The position numbers and the translations under genes were made by a program. Positions 6,239 through 15,578 of a stretch of DNA of 44,510 bases are shown here, one piece after another (the stretch's first letter is position 1; the number at the start of each line of letters is the position of its first letter). The stretch spans positions 1 to 44,510 of the forward strand of contig JAZQBL010000051.1 of the NCBI GenBank assembly GCA_045545665.1, written 5' to 3'. This DNA comes from RGIG7213 sp045545665. GTDB lineage: Bacteria; Bacillota; Clostridia; Oscillospirales; CAG-272. The notes under the pieces were generated by a model. The model saw only the letters and a program-made list of their open reading frames with translations, was not told where the DNA came from and did not search any database.

Positions 6239-9200
6239 TTAAGACGGTACTTTGCCGGCGAGTGTTTTTTTAAGAAACGACAGAGGTCTGTCGCCTTTTT
6301 TTATTTTATACGTTACCGTCGGTGTTTTGCCGGGTGTCAGCACCATTCTGTCACGGTGATCGGATACTATATCCACCCAATTGCCGAAATTCGCCATATC
6401 GGGCGTTATTATTATCTTACCGTCCTTTTGTTCTATTCTTTCTGCCCCGAGTGTTTCGCCGAGCGCCCTTATATACGATATATCGAGCAGGTTTTCAACA
6501 CTTGCGGGGAGATCTCCGAAGCGGTCCAAAAGCTCATCCGCCACATCGTCGAGGTCTGCCTCGTTTTGTATATGCGATATCTTTTTATATATCTCTATAC
6601 GTGTTTGCGCGCTCCTTATATAGCTTTCGGGAATAAATGCGGAATATTGAAGATCGACCGTACATTCGGTCTTTTTTTGCTGTGTTTTTCCCGTCGTTTC
6701 CTCAAGCACGGCATCATTGAGCAGTTTTATATACATATCGTAACCGACCGACTCTATATGTCCGTGCTGCTGTGAGCCGAGGATATTTCCCGCCCCTCTT
6801 ATTTCAAGGTCACGCAGAGCGATCTTGAAACCCGAACCGAACTCCGTATATTCTCTTATTGCGTTAAGGCGCTTTGCGGCGACCTCCGAAAGCACAGAAT
6901 TCGGCTTATACGTAAGATACGCATACGCACGGCGTGAGGAACGTCCTATTCTTCCCCTTATCTGGTGAAGCTGTGAAAGCCCCATTCTGTCGGCATTTTC
7001 TATTATGAGCGTATTTGCGTTCGGCACGTCAACACCCGTTTCGATTATCGTTGTACAAACGAGGATATCTATATCTCCCTCTATAACGCTGTGCCAGATG
7101 TCCGAAAGGTCCTCTTTATCCATTTTACCGTGTGCTATTGCAACCGTCGCATCGGGTGCCATTTGCGACACACGATATGCGACACGTTCGATATTTTCGA
7201 CGTTGTTATAAAGGTAGAACACCTGTCCGCCCCGCCTGAGCTCACGTCTTATAGCCTCCTCAATTACGGCGTCGTCGTGTTCCATAACGTACGTTTGCGG
7301 CGGCATACGGTCAACGGGCGGTTCGTCAAGCACGCTCATATCCCTGATACCGCCGAGCGCCATATTGAGCGTTCTCGGTATGGGCGTTGCCGTAAGCGTG
7401 AGCACGTCGGCATTTTCCGATATCATTTTGAGCTTTTCTTTATGAGCTACGCCGAAGCGCTGTTCCTCGTCGATTATTATTAGTCCGAGGTCCTTGAATT
7501 CCACGTCCTTTGATATAAGTCTATGAGTACCGACGATGATATCTATATCTCCCCTTTTCAGCCTTCTGAGCGTATTCGCCGTTTCTTTGGCTGTTTTGAA
7601 GCGGGATATGACGTCTACATTGAGTGCATAGCCTCTCATTCTTGCACACACAGTCTGATAATGCTGCATTGCAAGTATCGTAGTCGGCACGAGGATCGCC
7701 ACCTGCTTTCCCTCTGCGGCGGCTTTGAATGCGGCACGGAGTGCAACCTCCGTTTTGCCGAAGCCGACGTCTCCGCACAGGAGTCTGTCCATCGGGTGCG
7801 GACTTTCCATATCCCTTTTGATATCGGCGGCGGCTGCAAGCTGTCCTTCAGTTTCCTCAAATTCAAACGACGCTTCGAACTGTCTTTGCAAGTCGTCGTC
7901 CTTTGCGTAGGCGTATCCGCTTTTTCTCATTCGTCTTGCGTAAAGGTCGATAAGCTCCTTTGCCATTTCACGCACGGCGGCTTTTACCTTTGACTTTGCA
8001 CGTCCCCACTCGCTTCCGCCCATTTTATTGAGCTTTACCGTACCGTCGGACTGTCTTTGCCCTATGTATTTGCTGAGCACCTCAAGTCTGTCGCAGGGCA
8101 CGTACAAGACCGATCCGCCCTCGTATTTTATCTGCAAAAAGTCACGTGAGATACCCTCGTAGTTCGTGAGGTTCTTCATTCCCTCATAAAGTCCGATCCC
8201 GTGAACGTCATGAACGACGTAGTCGCCGACTTCGAGGTCGGCGTGCGACATGATTTTTTCTTTTGCCGATATTTTTTTACCTCTGTGCGCGCTTTTTGTA
8301 ACGACCTTTGAATACGCACTCTGTGCCACGTAAAGAGATATGCACGCAAGGCGGACGGTTTCAAGTATGAATCCCGTTCTGTTCTGCCCGTAGAGGATGA
8401 CGGCTTTTCCGTAAAGCTCCTCACACGGTGCGTTGAATGACGTATATTCGCACACGGGGGCTTCTATTTCGCAGTCTTCAAGAAGCTTTGCGTAATTTTT
8501 CGCCACGGCTTCATTTTCAACAAGCAGCATTACTGCGTATTTGAATCTTACGTAGTTTTTGACGTCCTCGCAAAGCATATCCTGCATATTTGCATACGTC
8601 ATCTGATTTTTTGCTTTAAAAACGTATTTTTCGTAATACTTGCCCTTTGCTGTTGCAAAGAAATCGAGCGTCACGGACGGTGAATTTTCGATTATGTATT
8701 TATAATCGTCCTTCGATATTGAAAAAACTGCATATTTTGATGCAAGCTCCTCACTTTCAACGATATCAAAGACGGTCTGCTCATTCATTTTCTGCGAAGA
8801 TTCAAGTCTTGCGTTGACGTTCGACGGTGAATTTACGATGATGGTCTTATAAGTTCCGTCCTTTTTGAAATAATCGAAAAGGCTTGACGGCGTTTCGTAA
8901 ACTGCATTTATGTATTTATCGCAGAAAAGAAGCTCCCCGCCTGCATCTATCGCATCAAGCTCCGCTTCAAGAGCTTTTTTTGCACTTTCCTTTTTCGTCT
9001 TTTTAAGCTGTGCGGATGCGGCATTTATTATTCCGTACACCGCCTTATCGGATAAAAGTATCTCACGTGCGGGAAAGACCGAAAATTCTTCTTTATTTTC
9101 TATTCTTCTTTGCGATATGATATCGAATATTCCCAGTGAGTCTATTTCATCGCCGAAAAGCTCCATTCTGTAAGGGTTGCTGTCACCGGGAACGAACACG

Positions 9201-9751
9201 TCGCATATACCGCCTCTTATGGAAAACTGTGCGATATTATCAACACTTTCCACTCTCGTATATCCGCAGTATATAAGATATTCTGCAAACTCCTCAAGAG
9301 CTACCTCATCCCCGACACGGTACGTTCTCGAATTGCCCGTGAATATCTCCTCGGGGATCGTTTTCTGGCACGCGGCATCGGGTGTTGCTATGACGTAGTC
9401 AAGCGTACCTTTTACGATACCTGCAAGGGTCGAAAGTCTGTTTTGCTCATATTCGTGGGAGGAGGTTATGTTGTGAAACATAAAATCTCTCATCGGATAA
9501 ATTGCACAGCAAAGGCCTGTGGAGGCAAGCTTGTTGTACGTACGCAGGCATTCTTTTTCATCGTGTTCTATTATCAGCTTCGTTTTTTCGGGCAAGTCGT
9601 CGTTCAGTGCCGCCAGAAACGCTGTGACGGCACCCTGGGAAAGACCGCCGACCATCACGGGTTTCGGGCGGTTCTTCGGCATTATCCTTCTGTTTTCGAT
9701 AAAGCCTTTATATTCGCCCTCGTTTTTTATGAATTTCTTAATTAACTCCAT
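6239..9751 (-). CDS. mfd: Transcription-repair coupling factor Mfd
   Basis: 1170 residues, normal length. Mfd is a DNA translocase that displaces stalled RNA polymerase and recruits UvrA for repair. Domain order is complete: UvrB-like N-terminal part (1-480), the RNA polymerase-interacting CarD-like domain (GDYVVHDVHGIGLYEGM near 500), the translocase with Walker A GDVGFGKTEVA (near 660), DEEQRFGV box (near 760), TATPIPRTL, the QIRGRIGRS motif VI, and the C-terminal TRCF domain. AAAGGAAAACG precedes the ATG. It starts 9 bases after truB, so both are likely read together; the product ends the long operon. Confidence 0.97.
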   Translation of the reverse strand: MELIKKFIKNEGEYKGFIENRRIMPKNRPKPVMVGGLSQGAVTAFLAALNDDLPEKTKLIIEHDEKECLRTYNKLASTGLCCAIYPMRDFMFHNITSSHEYEQNRLSTLAGIVKGTLDYVIATPDAACQKTIPEEIFTGNSRTYRVGDEVALEEFAEYLIYCGYTRVESVDNIAQFSIRGGICDVFVPGDSNPYRMELFGDEIDSLGIFDIISQRRIENKEEFSVFPAREILLSDKAVYGIINAASAQLKKTKKESAKKALEAELDAIDAGGELLFCDKYINAVYETPSSLFDYFKKDGTYKTIIVNSPSNVNARLESSQKMNEQTVFDIVESEELASKYAVFSISKDDYKYIIENSPSVTLDFFATAKGKYYEKYVFKAKNQMTYANMQDMLCEDVKNYVRFKYAVMLLVENEAVAKNYAKLLEDCEIEAPVCEYTSFNAPCEELYGKAVILYGQNRTGFILETVRLACISLYVAQSAYSKVVTKSAHRGKKISAKEKIMSHADLEVGDYVVHDVHGIGLYEGMKNLTNYEGISRDFLQIKYEGGSVLYVPCDRLEVLSKYIGQRQSDGTVKLNKMGGSEWGRAKSKVKAAVREMAKELIDLYARRMRKSGYAYAKDDDLQRQFEASFEFEETEGQLAAAADIKRDMESPHPMDRLLCGDVGFGKTEVALRAAFKAAAEGKQVAILVPTTILAMQHYQTVCARMRGYALNVDVISRFKTAKETANTLRRLKRGDIDIIVGTHRLISKDVEFKDLGLIIIDEEQRFGVAHKEKLKMISENADVLTLTATPIPRTLNMALGGIRDMSVLDEPPVDRMPPQTYVMEHDDAVIEEAIRRELRRGGQVFYLYNNVENIERVAYRVSQMAPDATVAIAHGKMDKEDLSDIWHSVIEGDIDILVCTTIIETGVDVPNANTLIIENADRMGLSQLHQIRGRIGRSSRRAYAYLTYKPNSVLSEVAAKRLNAIREYTEFGSGFKIALRDLEIRGAGNILGSQQHGHIESVGYDMYIKLLNDAVLEETTGKTQQKKTECTVDLQYSAFIPESYIRSAQTRIEIYKKISHIQNEADLDDVADELLDRFGDLPASVENLLDISYIRALGETLGAERIEQKDGKIIITPDMANFGNWVDIVSDHRDRMVLTPGKTPTVTYKIKKGDRPLSFLKKTLAGKVPS

Positions 9752-9760
9752 CGTTTTCCT

Positions 9761-10687
9761 TTATAATTTGAATACCTTTATCGGTTTTATTGCACTTCCG
9801 TTTTCAAAGATGGATACTTCACCGAGGGCAAAAAATCCGTCGTTATCGTAAAGACGCACGAAAGTTCCCTCGGGATAATTCGTTTTTATCTTGCTTTGGT
9901 ATATTTCCGCACCGTTTTTGCAAAGGTTCAGCATAAAACCCGAAAGCTTGCAGACAGGACAGTTTATAAACAGCTCCTCTGTCGGCATAAGTGCGTTTAT
10001 TCTTTCTTCAAGCGTCATATTTTCAAGTGCTTCAAGCGTATGGGCGTTTTGTACAGAAAAACCTCCGCACACCGTACGGCGCAAAGACGCCATACAGCCG
10101 CCGCAACCGAGCGCTTTGCCGATATCCGCGCAGAGCGTTCTTATATACGTACCCTTGGAGCAGGTGATGCAAAGCTTATACTCGTCATCGCTTATATATT
10201 CGCCTTTTATTTTGTCGATGTGTATTTTTCTCGACTCTCTTTCAACTTCTATCCCCTGCCTTGCAAGATCGACAAGCTTCCTGCCTCCGACCTTCAATGC
10301 CGAATACATGGGCGGTGTTTGCATTATATCACCTTCAAACGATGAAATAACACGCAAAACGTCGTCTTTTCCGGGGATATTTTCACAAGTTGACAGTATT
10401 TCTCCGCTTGTGTCCTCCGTGTCCGTCGTAACGCCGAGCTTCAGTGTCGCTTCGTACGTTTTACAGTCGTACGTAAGATATTCCGCCGCCTTAGCCGCTC
10501 TGCCTATAAGAACGACAAGTACACCGGTCGCCATTGGATCGAGCGTACCGGTGTGTCCTGTTTTCTTTGTTCCGTACAGTTTTCTCAGCTTGAATACGAC
10601 GTCGTGCGAGGTCATTCCCGCAGGCTTGTCGATCGGAATGATGCCTTGAAATAAAGGCTCATCCTTTTTGTTTTTTTCTGTACTCAT
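9761..10687 (-). CDS. truB: tRNA pseudouridine-55 synthase TruB
   Basis: 308 residues. TruB converts uridine 55 in the T-loop of tRNAs to pseudouridine. Seen here: GIIPIDKPAGMTSHDVV at the N terminus, the catalytic motif GHTGTLDPMATGVL with the essential aspartate at residue 50, and the YKLCITCSKGTYIRTLC stretch that contacts RNA; the C-terminal part (about 235-308) matches the PUA-like tail. AAAGGAAAAT precedes the ATG. It lies between a lipoprotein gene (17 bases upstream) and mfd. Confidence 0.96.
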   Translation of the reverse strand: MSTEKNKKDEPLFQGIIPIDKPAGMTSHDVVFKLRKLYGTKKTGHTGTLDPMATGVLVVLIGRAAKAAEYLTYDCKTYEATLKLGVTTDTEDTSGEILSTCENIPGKDDVLRVISSFEGDIMQTPPMYSALKVGGRKLVDLARQGIEVERESRKIHIDKIKGEYISDDEYKLCITCSKGTYIRTLCADIGKALGCGGCMASLRRTVCGGFSVQNAHTLEALENMTLEERINALMPTEELFINCPVCKLSGFMLNLCKNGAEIYQSKIKTNYPEGTFVRLYDNDGFFALGEVSIFENGSAIKPIKVFKL

Positions 10688-10704
10688 ATTTTCCTTTTAT
10701 TTTT

Positions 10705-11379
10705 TCAGTTATTACCGAGGCTGAAGAATTTTCCCAGAACTTCCTCTGTCGTATCCGTCTGATACGAGGTTGCACAGATGTTTGTAAGATACTGTCCCGT
10801 TTTCAAAGCAACCATAGTCTGGTACATATCCACGCCGTTTATTTTTGCCTTTACCTTCATTGACACCTGATCTTTTCCCGTAAACGACGTTTTTTCTATC
10901 GTATAGGAAAATTCGGTAGCGCCCATATTTTCATACGTTGACTTGAGTGACGGTGTTTGCGATTTGAACGTCGTTTCAATATCAAGCATAAGAACCTTTG
11001 CACGCGTCAGCTTTTCGAGGTTGATGTTTACGTTTTCCGCCGTTGCGGTATTTTCCGCAAACATATCGTATATGATAGTTGCATTTGCTATCATTTCAGC
11101 CACTTCTTCGTCCATAGCGTCAGCGGCTATGCCGTTAAGCTGTGCTATCTGATCGTCCGTGTAAAACGTCCAATCATCATCAAGCGTACAGCCGATACCG
11201 ATAAATTCGTTTTTGTACGTCTGCTGTGAAACGCCGCCTTTTTCAAAAGCTTCGTCTGTTTCAGCCGAGGTCTGTGTGCTTGTTTCAACAGAGCCCGTAA
11301 CGTCACCTTCATCCTTTGAGCAGGATGCAAACGACATTACAAGCGCCATCGCAAGTAAAACTGTTAAAAATCTTTTCAT
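10705..11379 (-). CDS. Lipoprotein, paralogue of the upstream lipoprotein
   Basis: 224 residues with a lipoprotein signal (MKRFLTVLLAMALVMSFASC, lipobox cysteine 20), so anchored outside the membrane. After a short Ser/Thr/Glu-rich linker comes a globular part starting FIGIGCTLDDDWTFYTDDQI. It is a clear relative of the next gene upstream: both share the YxNxFxGIGxxLD opening, a central N[VI]xxxLEK segment, and the YxxMGxTEF and YQ...TGQYL/KGGDYL blocks. The pair arose by tandem duplication. Preceded by AAGGAAG. No family name recognised and no enzymatic motif seen. Confidence 0.8.
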   Translation of the reverse strand: MKRFLTVLLAMALVMSFASCSKDEGDVTGSVETSTQTSAETDEAFEKGGVSQQTYKNEFIGIGCTLDDDWTFYTDDQIAQLNGIAADAMDEEVAEMIANATIIYDMFAENTATAENVNINLEKLTRAKVLMLDIETTFKSQTPSLKSTYENMGATEFSYTIEKTSFTGKDQVSMKVKAKINGVDMYQTMVALKTGQYLTNICATSYQTDTTEEVLGKFFSLGNN

Positions 11380-11419
11380 TATTGCACTTCCTTAAGTCAA
11401 AATGATATTATATCTTTAC

Positions 11420-12262
11420 TTACTTCACTAAATAGACATTACTGTAAGAACTCTCGGCAAGAGCTTTGTCAACTGTTGTAAGACATACGGTTGCAAGATA
11501 ATCGCCGCCTTTAATGAGCAAAATCGACTGATACATAGATCCGCCGTTTGCCGAAGCTACATAGTCCATAACCATATGATCTACTCCGCTTATCTTGACT
11601 GTCTTTATCTTGCGGTCAAATTCCGTAAAGCCCATACCCGCATAGGTCTGATCAAGCACGTTCGCAGACTGTGTATACACCAGTTCAAGGTTCAAAATCT
11701 TTACCTGTGCAGGAGCCATTTTTTCCAAAGTTATTATAACGTTTGTTGAACCGTCCGCATTTGCCGCATAAAAGTCATACGTTGCTTTTCCGTCTTTAAC
11801 AAGCTGTTCGTAGTCAACTCCCGTAACACCGGACGACAATTCGAGGAGCTGCTTCAATTCTTCATCGGTTGCAACGGTCAAGCTTTCATCCAAGTTAAGA
11901 CCGATTCCCAGAAACTTGCTTTCGTACTTGTTGTTTTCATAAACACCTCGTTTGTAATCTGCCAAAACGGAAAGTGCATCCTCTTTCGGATCAGATGCTT
12001 CCGTGTCGGGAGCCGTTGTTTCACCGCCGTCTGTTACAGCATCCGTCACGGCATCTGTTGCAGCATCCGTTGCGGCATCTGTTACAACGCCCGTTTCGGT
12101 GTTATCTTCATCAGATCCGACATCTTTGTTTGTGTCTGTTGCCGTTGTCGTTATTTTGTCATCGTCATCGTCGTTTTTTTTGTTGTTGCTGTCATCCTTT
12201 GAGCAGGATGCAAATGATACGAGCATAGCGCATATCAACATTGCTGATAAAAATTTTTTCAT
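11420..12262 (-). CDS. Lipoprotein with acidic/Thr repeat linker, paralogue of the downstream lipoprotein
   Basis: 280 residues from the ATG at 12262; GGAGAAACAGCT gives correct spacing, while the longer frame (12280) would overlap the upstream gene and lacks a site. Signal MKKFLSAMLICAMLVSFASC with the lipobox cysteine at 20. Residues about 25-95 are a low-complexity linker with repeated TDAATDAVTDAV. The globular domain (about 105-280) matches the next gene. Likely a surface-exposed membrane-anchored protein held away from the membrane by the linker. Function unknown. Confidence 0.8.
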   Translation of the reverse strand: MKKFLSAMLICAMLVSFASCSKDDSNNKKNDDDDDKITTTATDTNKDVGSDEDNTETGVVTDAATDAATDAVTDAVTDGGETTAPDTEASDPKEDALSVLADYKRGVYENNKYESKFLGIGLNLDESLTVATDEELKQLLELSSGVTGVDYEQLVKDGKATYDFYAANADGSTNVIITLEKMAPAQVKILNLELVYTQSANVLDQTYAGMGFTEFDRKIKTVKISGVDHMVMDYVASANGGSMYQSILLIKGGDYLATVCLTTVDKALAESSYSNVYLVK

Positions 12263-12276
12263 AGCTGTTTCTCCAA

Positions 12277-13431
12277 TCAAATGATTATTATTTTTCCTGC
12301 GTATGAATACGCAAATTTTTCACACTCTTCTTTATCACCGCATAAGACAAGCGGCGAATTTATGTAAGGAAGCTGTTCTGAAAGCTTGTCGCTTTCGCCC
12401 TTTTCAAGCTTTACGAAACCGTAGTTGTATTTTTCCGCCTGTATTTCCACGTCCTCGTAAAGATAGTCGGAAACGCCGACGGCTTCGGGCATATCGTCTT
12501 TGTTTACAACGGCGTACGTGCGTGTATTGCACACCGTATTTTCAAAATCAAGCGCGGCAGGTGCCGGATATTCAAGAGGTACTTTTTCGGTACACTCTTT
12601 TATTTTTTTAATATATTCCTTATTAGTGCCGCAGCATCCGCCGAGGATGCCTATGCCGTTTTCAAGCGCCTTCGGGATAAAAGAAGCAAATTCGTCAACG
12701 GAAAGGTCAAATCCGCCGTCCTTCGGCAGTCCTGCGTTCGGCTTCGCAATAAGCTCAACGCCGAGTGACTTTGCTATCGGTGACGCCTTTGACAAAATAT
12801 CAATTATAAGGTCGGGACCAAACGAGCAGTTAAGTCCAAACGCTTTGATACCGAGGTTTGCAAGCGTCATAAGCGACGGTATTACCTCGTCTCCGCACAA
12901 GGTCCTGCCGTTTTTGTCAACGGTGAGCGTTACGAACACGGGTTTATCCGACACCTCACGGACAGCGGTCACAAACGCCTTCGCTTCAAGAGTCGATATA
13001 CACGTTTCCGCCGTGAAAAAATCGACAAAATGCTCCATACCCAAAACGGCTTGCTTATATTCTTCAACGGCAAACTCAAACGTGTCGTCTCCCATCGGGT
13101 AGAACATCGCACCGCACGGAGAAACAGATCCTCCGACGAGTCTTTCTTTGGCACATTCTCTCGTTATTTTTGCCGCAAGCTGACAAATTTCACGTGATGA
13201 CAGCATAACGCCTTCCTGCTGTAACAGTCTGTCCGTTGCACCGAAGGTGCAGGCGTACACGGCATCCGAGCCGGCTTTATAGTAATCTTCCTGTATTTCG
13301 CGTACGGCTTCGGGATGGTCAAGCGCCCAGCACTGTACATTTACCCCTGCCGGCATACCTCTTTTTATAAGCTCCGTACCCGTTGCGCCGTCAAGCACCA
13401 GAGGAAGCTTAAACGGAAAATCGTTTTTCAT
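12277..13431 (-). CDS. Homocysteine S-methyltransferase-family protein
   Basis: 384 residues from the ATG at 13431, one base after the cysS stop (TAAGATG); the longer frame to 13494 lies inside cysS. Residues 1-285 are the Hcy-binding barrel found at the N terminus of MetH: LDGATGTELIKRG at the start, GLNCSFGP with the first zinc cysteine and GGCCGTN with the other two. Such enzymes move a methyl group to homocysteine, making methionine. The last 95 residues, after the GGCCG motif, are an extension I do not recognise. Its place behind serine acetyltransferase and cysS fits a sulfur amino acid cluster. Methyl donor unknown. Confidence 0.85.
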   Translation of the reverse strand: MKNDFPFKLPLVLDGATGTELIKRGMPAGVNVQCWALDHPEAVREIQEDYYKAGSDAVYACTFGATDRLLQQEGVMLSSREICQLAAKITRECAKERLVGGSVSPCGAMFYPMGDDTFEFAVEEYKQAVLGMEHFVDFFTAETCISTLEAKAFVTAVREVSDKPVFVTLTVDKNGRTLCGDEVIPSLMTLANLGIKAFGLNCSFGPDLIIDILSKASPIAKSLGVELIAKPNAGLPKDGGFDLSVDEFASFIPKALENGIGILGGCCGTNKEYIKKIKECTEKVPLEYPAPAALDFENTVCNTRTYAVVNKDDMPEAVGVSDYLYEDVEIQAEKYNYGFVKLEKGESDKLSEQLPYINSPLVLCGDKEECEKFAYSYAGKIIII

Positions 13432-13432
13432 C

Positions 13433-14824
13433 TTACGCTCTCTTGTATTTTGTGCCCGTAGGCGTATCTTCAAGTATGATGCCCTTGTCGGCAAGCTCTT
13501 TTCTTATGCTGTCGGCAAGTGCGTAATTCTTTGCTTTTTTAGCTTCGGCACGTTCTGCTATCTTTGCAAGTATTTCGGAATCGTCGTCGCCCGACGCCTT
13601 TTTCTCGATACCGAGAAGCGTTGTAAGCTCACGGAGTACCCCGTAAACGTATTCCGCACTTTCACGGCTTACGCCCTGCTTGCCGTTTATAAGGAGGTTT
13701 GCATCCTTTACAAGCTCAAACACGGCGGCAATACCGTCGGCTGTGTTGAGATCGTCATCCATTGCCGTTATAAACTGCTCACGTCTTGCGTCGGCTGCTG
13801 CTTTTACGCTTTCGTCAAGGGATCCCGACTGTGCGTTCTTTACGTAGAAATCAAGGCTTTCTTCGCAGTTGTGTATGCGTTCAAGTGCCGAAAGCGATGC
13901 TTCAAGCACCTCTGCCGAGTAATTGACGGGCTTTCTGTAGTGAGCCGACAAAAGGAAGTATCTTATAACGTCGTAGCCGTATTTTTCGGCAACGTCACGT
14001 ACCGTGAAGAAGTTACCGAGGGACTTTGACATTTTTTCGTTATCGACTGAAATAAATCCGTTATGCAGCCAGAAGTTTGCAAACGTGCATCCGCACGCCG
14101 CCTCCGACTGTGCAATTTCATTTTCGTGGTGGGGGAATGCAAGGTCCTTACCGCCGCAGTGGATATCTATAGGCTGACCGAGGTATTTTCTTACCATTGC
14201 GGAGCATTCGATATGCCAGCCGGGACGGCCGTTGCCCCAGGGGCTTTCCCAGGAGGGTTCGCCCGGCTTTGCCGCCTTCCAGAGAGCAAAGTCGAGGGGA
14301 TCTCTTTTTTGATCGGAAACGTCAATTCTTGCGCCTGCTTCAAGCTCGTCGATAGGCATATGCGAAAGCTTTCCGTAGCCTTTGAACTTTTTGGGCTGGA
14401 AATAAACGTCGCCGCACGATTCGTAAGCGTAGCCCTTTTCAATAAGAACCTTTACGATATCTATTATGCTGTCGATGTTTTCCGTAGCTCTCGGATGTAT
14501 CGTCGCCTTTTTGATACCGAGGCCTTCTGCATCCGTGAAATATTCTTTTATATACTTTTCGGCAACCTCTGTTGATGTGATACCTTCTTCGTTTGCCTTT
14601 TTGATTATCTTGTCGTCAACGTCCGTAAAGTTCTGTGCAAAGGTGACTTTATAGCCTCTGTATTCAAGATATCTTCTGAGCATATCGAAAACCACAAAGC
14701 AACGTGCGTTTCCGATGTGGAAAAAGTTGTATACGGTAGGACCGCACGCATACATTCTTACGTGGCCTTCTTCTATCGGCACAAGCTCCGATTTTTCACC
14801 TGTCATCGTGTTAAAAAGTTTCAT
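13433..14824 (-). CDS. cysS: Cysteinyl-tRNA synthetase
   Basis: 463 residues, standard length. Charges tRNA-Cys with cysteine. Class I motifs are seen: YACGPTVYNFFHIGNAR (HIGN version of HIGH), the zinc-site region with GWHIECSAM and HHENEIAQSEA, and KMSKSLGNF. The C-terminal helical and anticodon-binding part ends DTPTGTKYKRA. Its ATG overlaps the serine acetyltransferase stop (ATGA), an arrangement common in Firmicutes, where cysE and cysS are often a coupled pair. Confidence 0.97.
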   Translation of the reverse strand: MKLFNTMTGEKSELVPIEEGHVRMYACGPTVYNFFHIGNARCFVVFDMLRRYLEYRGYKVTFAQNFTDVDDKIIKKANEEGITSTEVAEKYIKEYFTDAEGLGIKKATIHPRATENIDSIIDIVKVLIEKGYAYESCGDVYFQPKKFKGYGKLSHMPIDELEAGARIDVSDQKRDPLDFALWKAAKPGEPSWESPWGNGRPGWHIECSAMVRKYLGQPIDIHCGGKDLAFPHHENEIAQSEAACGCTFANFWLHNGFISVDNEKMSKSLGNFFTVRDVAEKYGYDVIRYFLLSAHYRKPVNYSAEVLEASLSALERIHNCEESLDFYVKNAQSGSLDESVKAAADARREQFITAMDDDLNTADGIAAVFELVKDANLLINGKQGVSRESAEYVYGVLRELTTLLGIEKKASGDDDSEILAKIAERAEAKKAKNYALADSIRKELADKGIILEDTPTGTKYKRA

Positions 14825-15567
14825 TTCGTCTCTCCATTAAGCTTCTTTTCAAGCTCTTCTATTCTTTCGGTAAGTCTTGCAAGCTCTGCTGATACGGGGT
14901 CGGGAATGTGTATCTGGTCGAGGTCCTGCTTTTCTTCCGTGTTTTTCTTTGCTACTGCTTTTGCGGGAATGCCGACTGCGGTCGTGTTTTCGGGTACTTC
15001 GTGAAGCACGACGGCACCTGCGGCGATCTTTGAGTTGCTTCCGACCTTGAACGGTCCGAGCACCTTAGCGCCCGCGCCTACCATTACGTTATCTCCGAGG
15101 GTCGGGTGACGTTTTCCGACGTCCTTACCCGTACCGCCGAGTGTAACTCCCTGATATATCGTGCAATTATCGCCTATTTCAGCCGTTTCGCCTATTACGA
15201 CGCCGCATCCGTGGTCGATGAACAGACCTTTCCCGATAGTCGCGCCGGGGTGGATCTCGATACCCGTTGCAAACTTTGCCGCCTGGCTTACCGCTCTTGC
15301 GGCAAACGGATGATTTTTGTTCAGTCTGTGCGCCACTCTGTGAGCTATCACGGCATGAAGTCCCGAATAAAGAAGCAGAACTTCCTTTTTGCTCGTTGCC
15401 GCAGGGTCACGGTCCATAATAGCCGTCACGTCGTCGTTTATTTCAAGTATACAGTCTGCGATAAAATCGACCGTGTCAAGGACTTTTCCTGCATTCTTCA
15501 CTTTTTTGTTTATCTTTCTTGACGCATTCGCCAAGGGATCTTTTTTCATCGTTTTCGTTTTTTTCAC
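14821..15567 (-). CDS. cysE: Serine O-acetyltransferase (EpsC/CysE-type)
   Basis: 248 residues. Acetylates serine with acetyl-CoA to O-acetylserine, the first step of cysteine synthesis. The start is GTG at 15567, supported by AAGGATAAAAAC; the AAGGA overlaps the previous stop. Seen: helical N-terminal part (1-95), then the left-handed beta-helix hexapeptide repeats with GIEIHPGATIGKGLFIDHG, GVVIGETAEIGDN, GVTLGGTGK and HPTLGDNVMVGAGAKVLG, which carry the active-site histidines. A C-terminal coiled-coil tail of about 40 residues follows VGIPAKAV. Coupled to cysS downstream by a four-base overlap. Confidence 0.94.
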   Translation of the reverse strand: MKKTKTMKKDPLANASRKINKKVKNAGKVLDTVDFIADCILEINDDVTAIMDRDPAATSKKEVLLLYSGLHAVIAHRVAHRLNKNHPFAARAVSQAAKFATGIEIHPGATIGKGLFIDHGCGVVIGETAEIGDNCTIYQGVTLGGTGKDVGKRHPTLGDNVMVGAGAKVLGPFKVGSNSKIAAGAVVLHEVPENTTAVGIPAKAVAKKNTEEKQDLDQIHIPDPVSAELARLTERIEELEKKLNGETK

Positions 15568-15578
15568 GTTTTTATCCT

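Noticed and set aside
9891..10649. 252-residue plus-strand open frame
   Set aside because: Fully inside truB on the opposite strand, Ser/Pro-rich shadow translation without a ribosome site.
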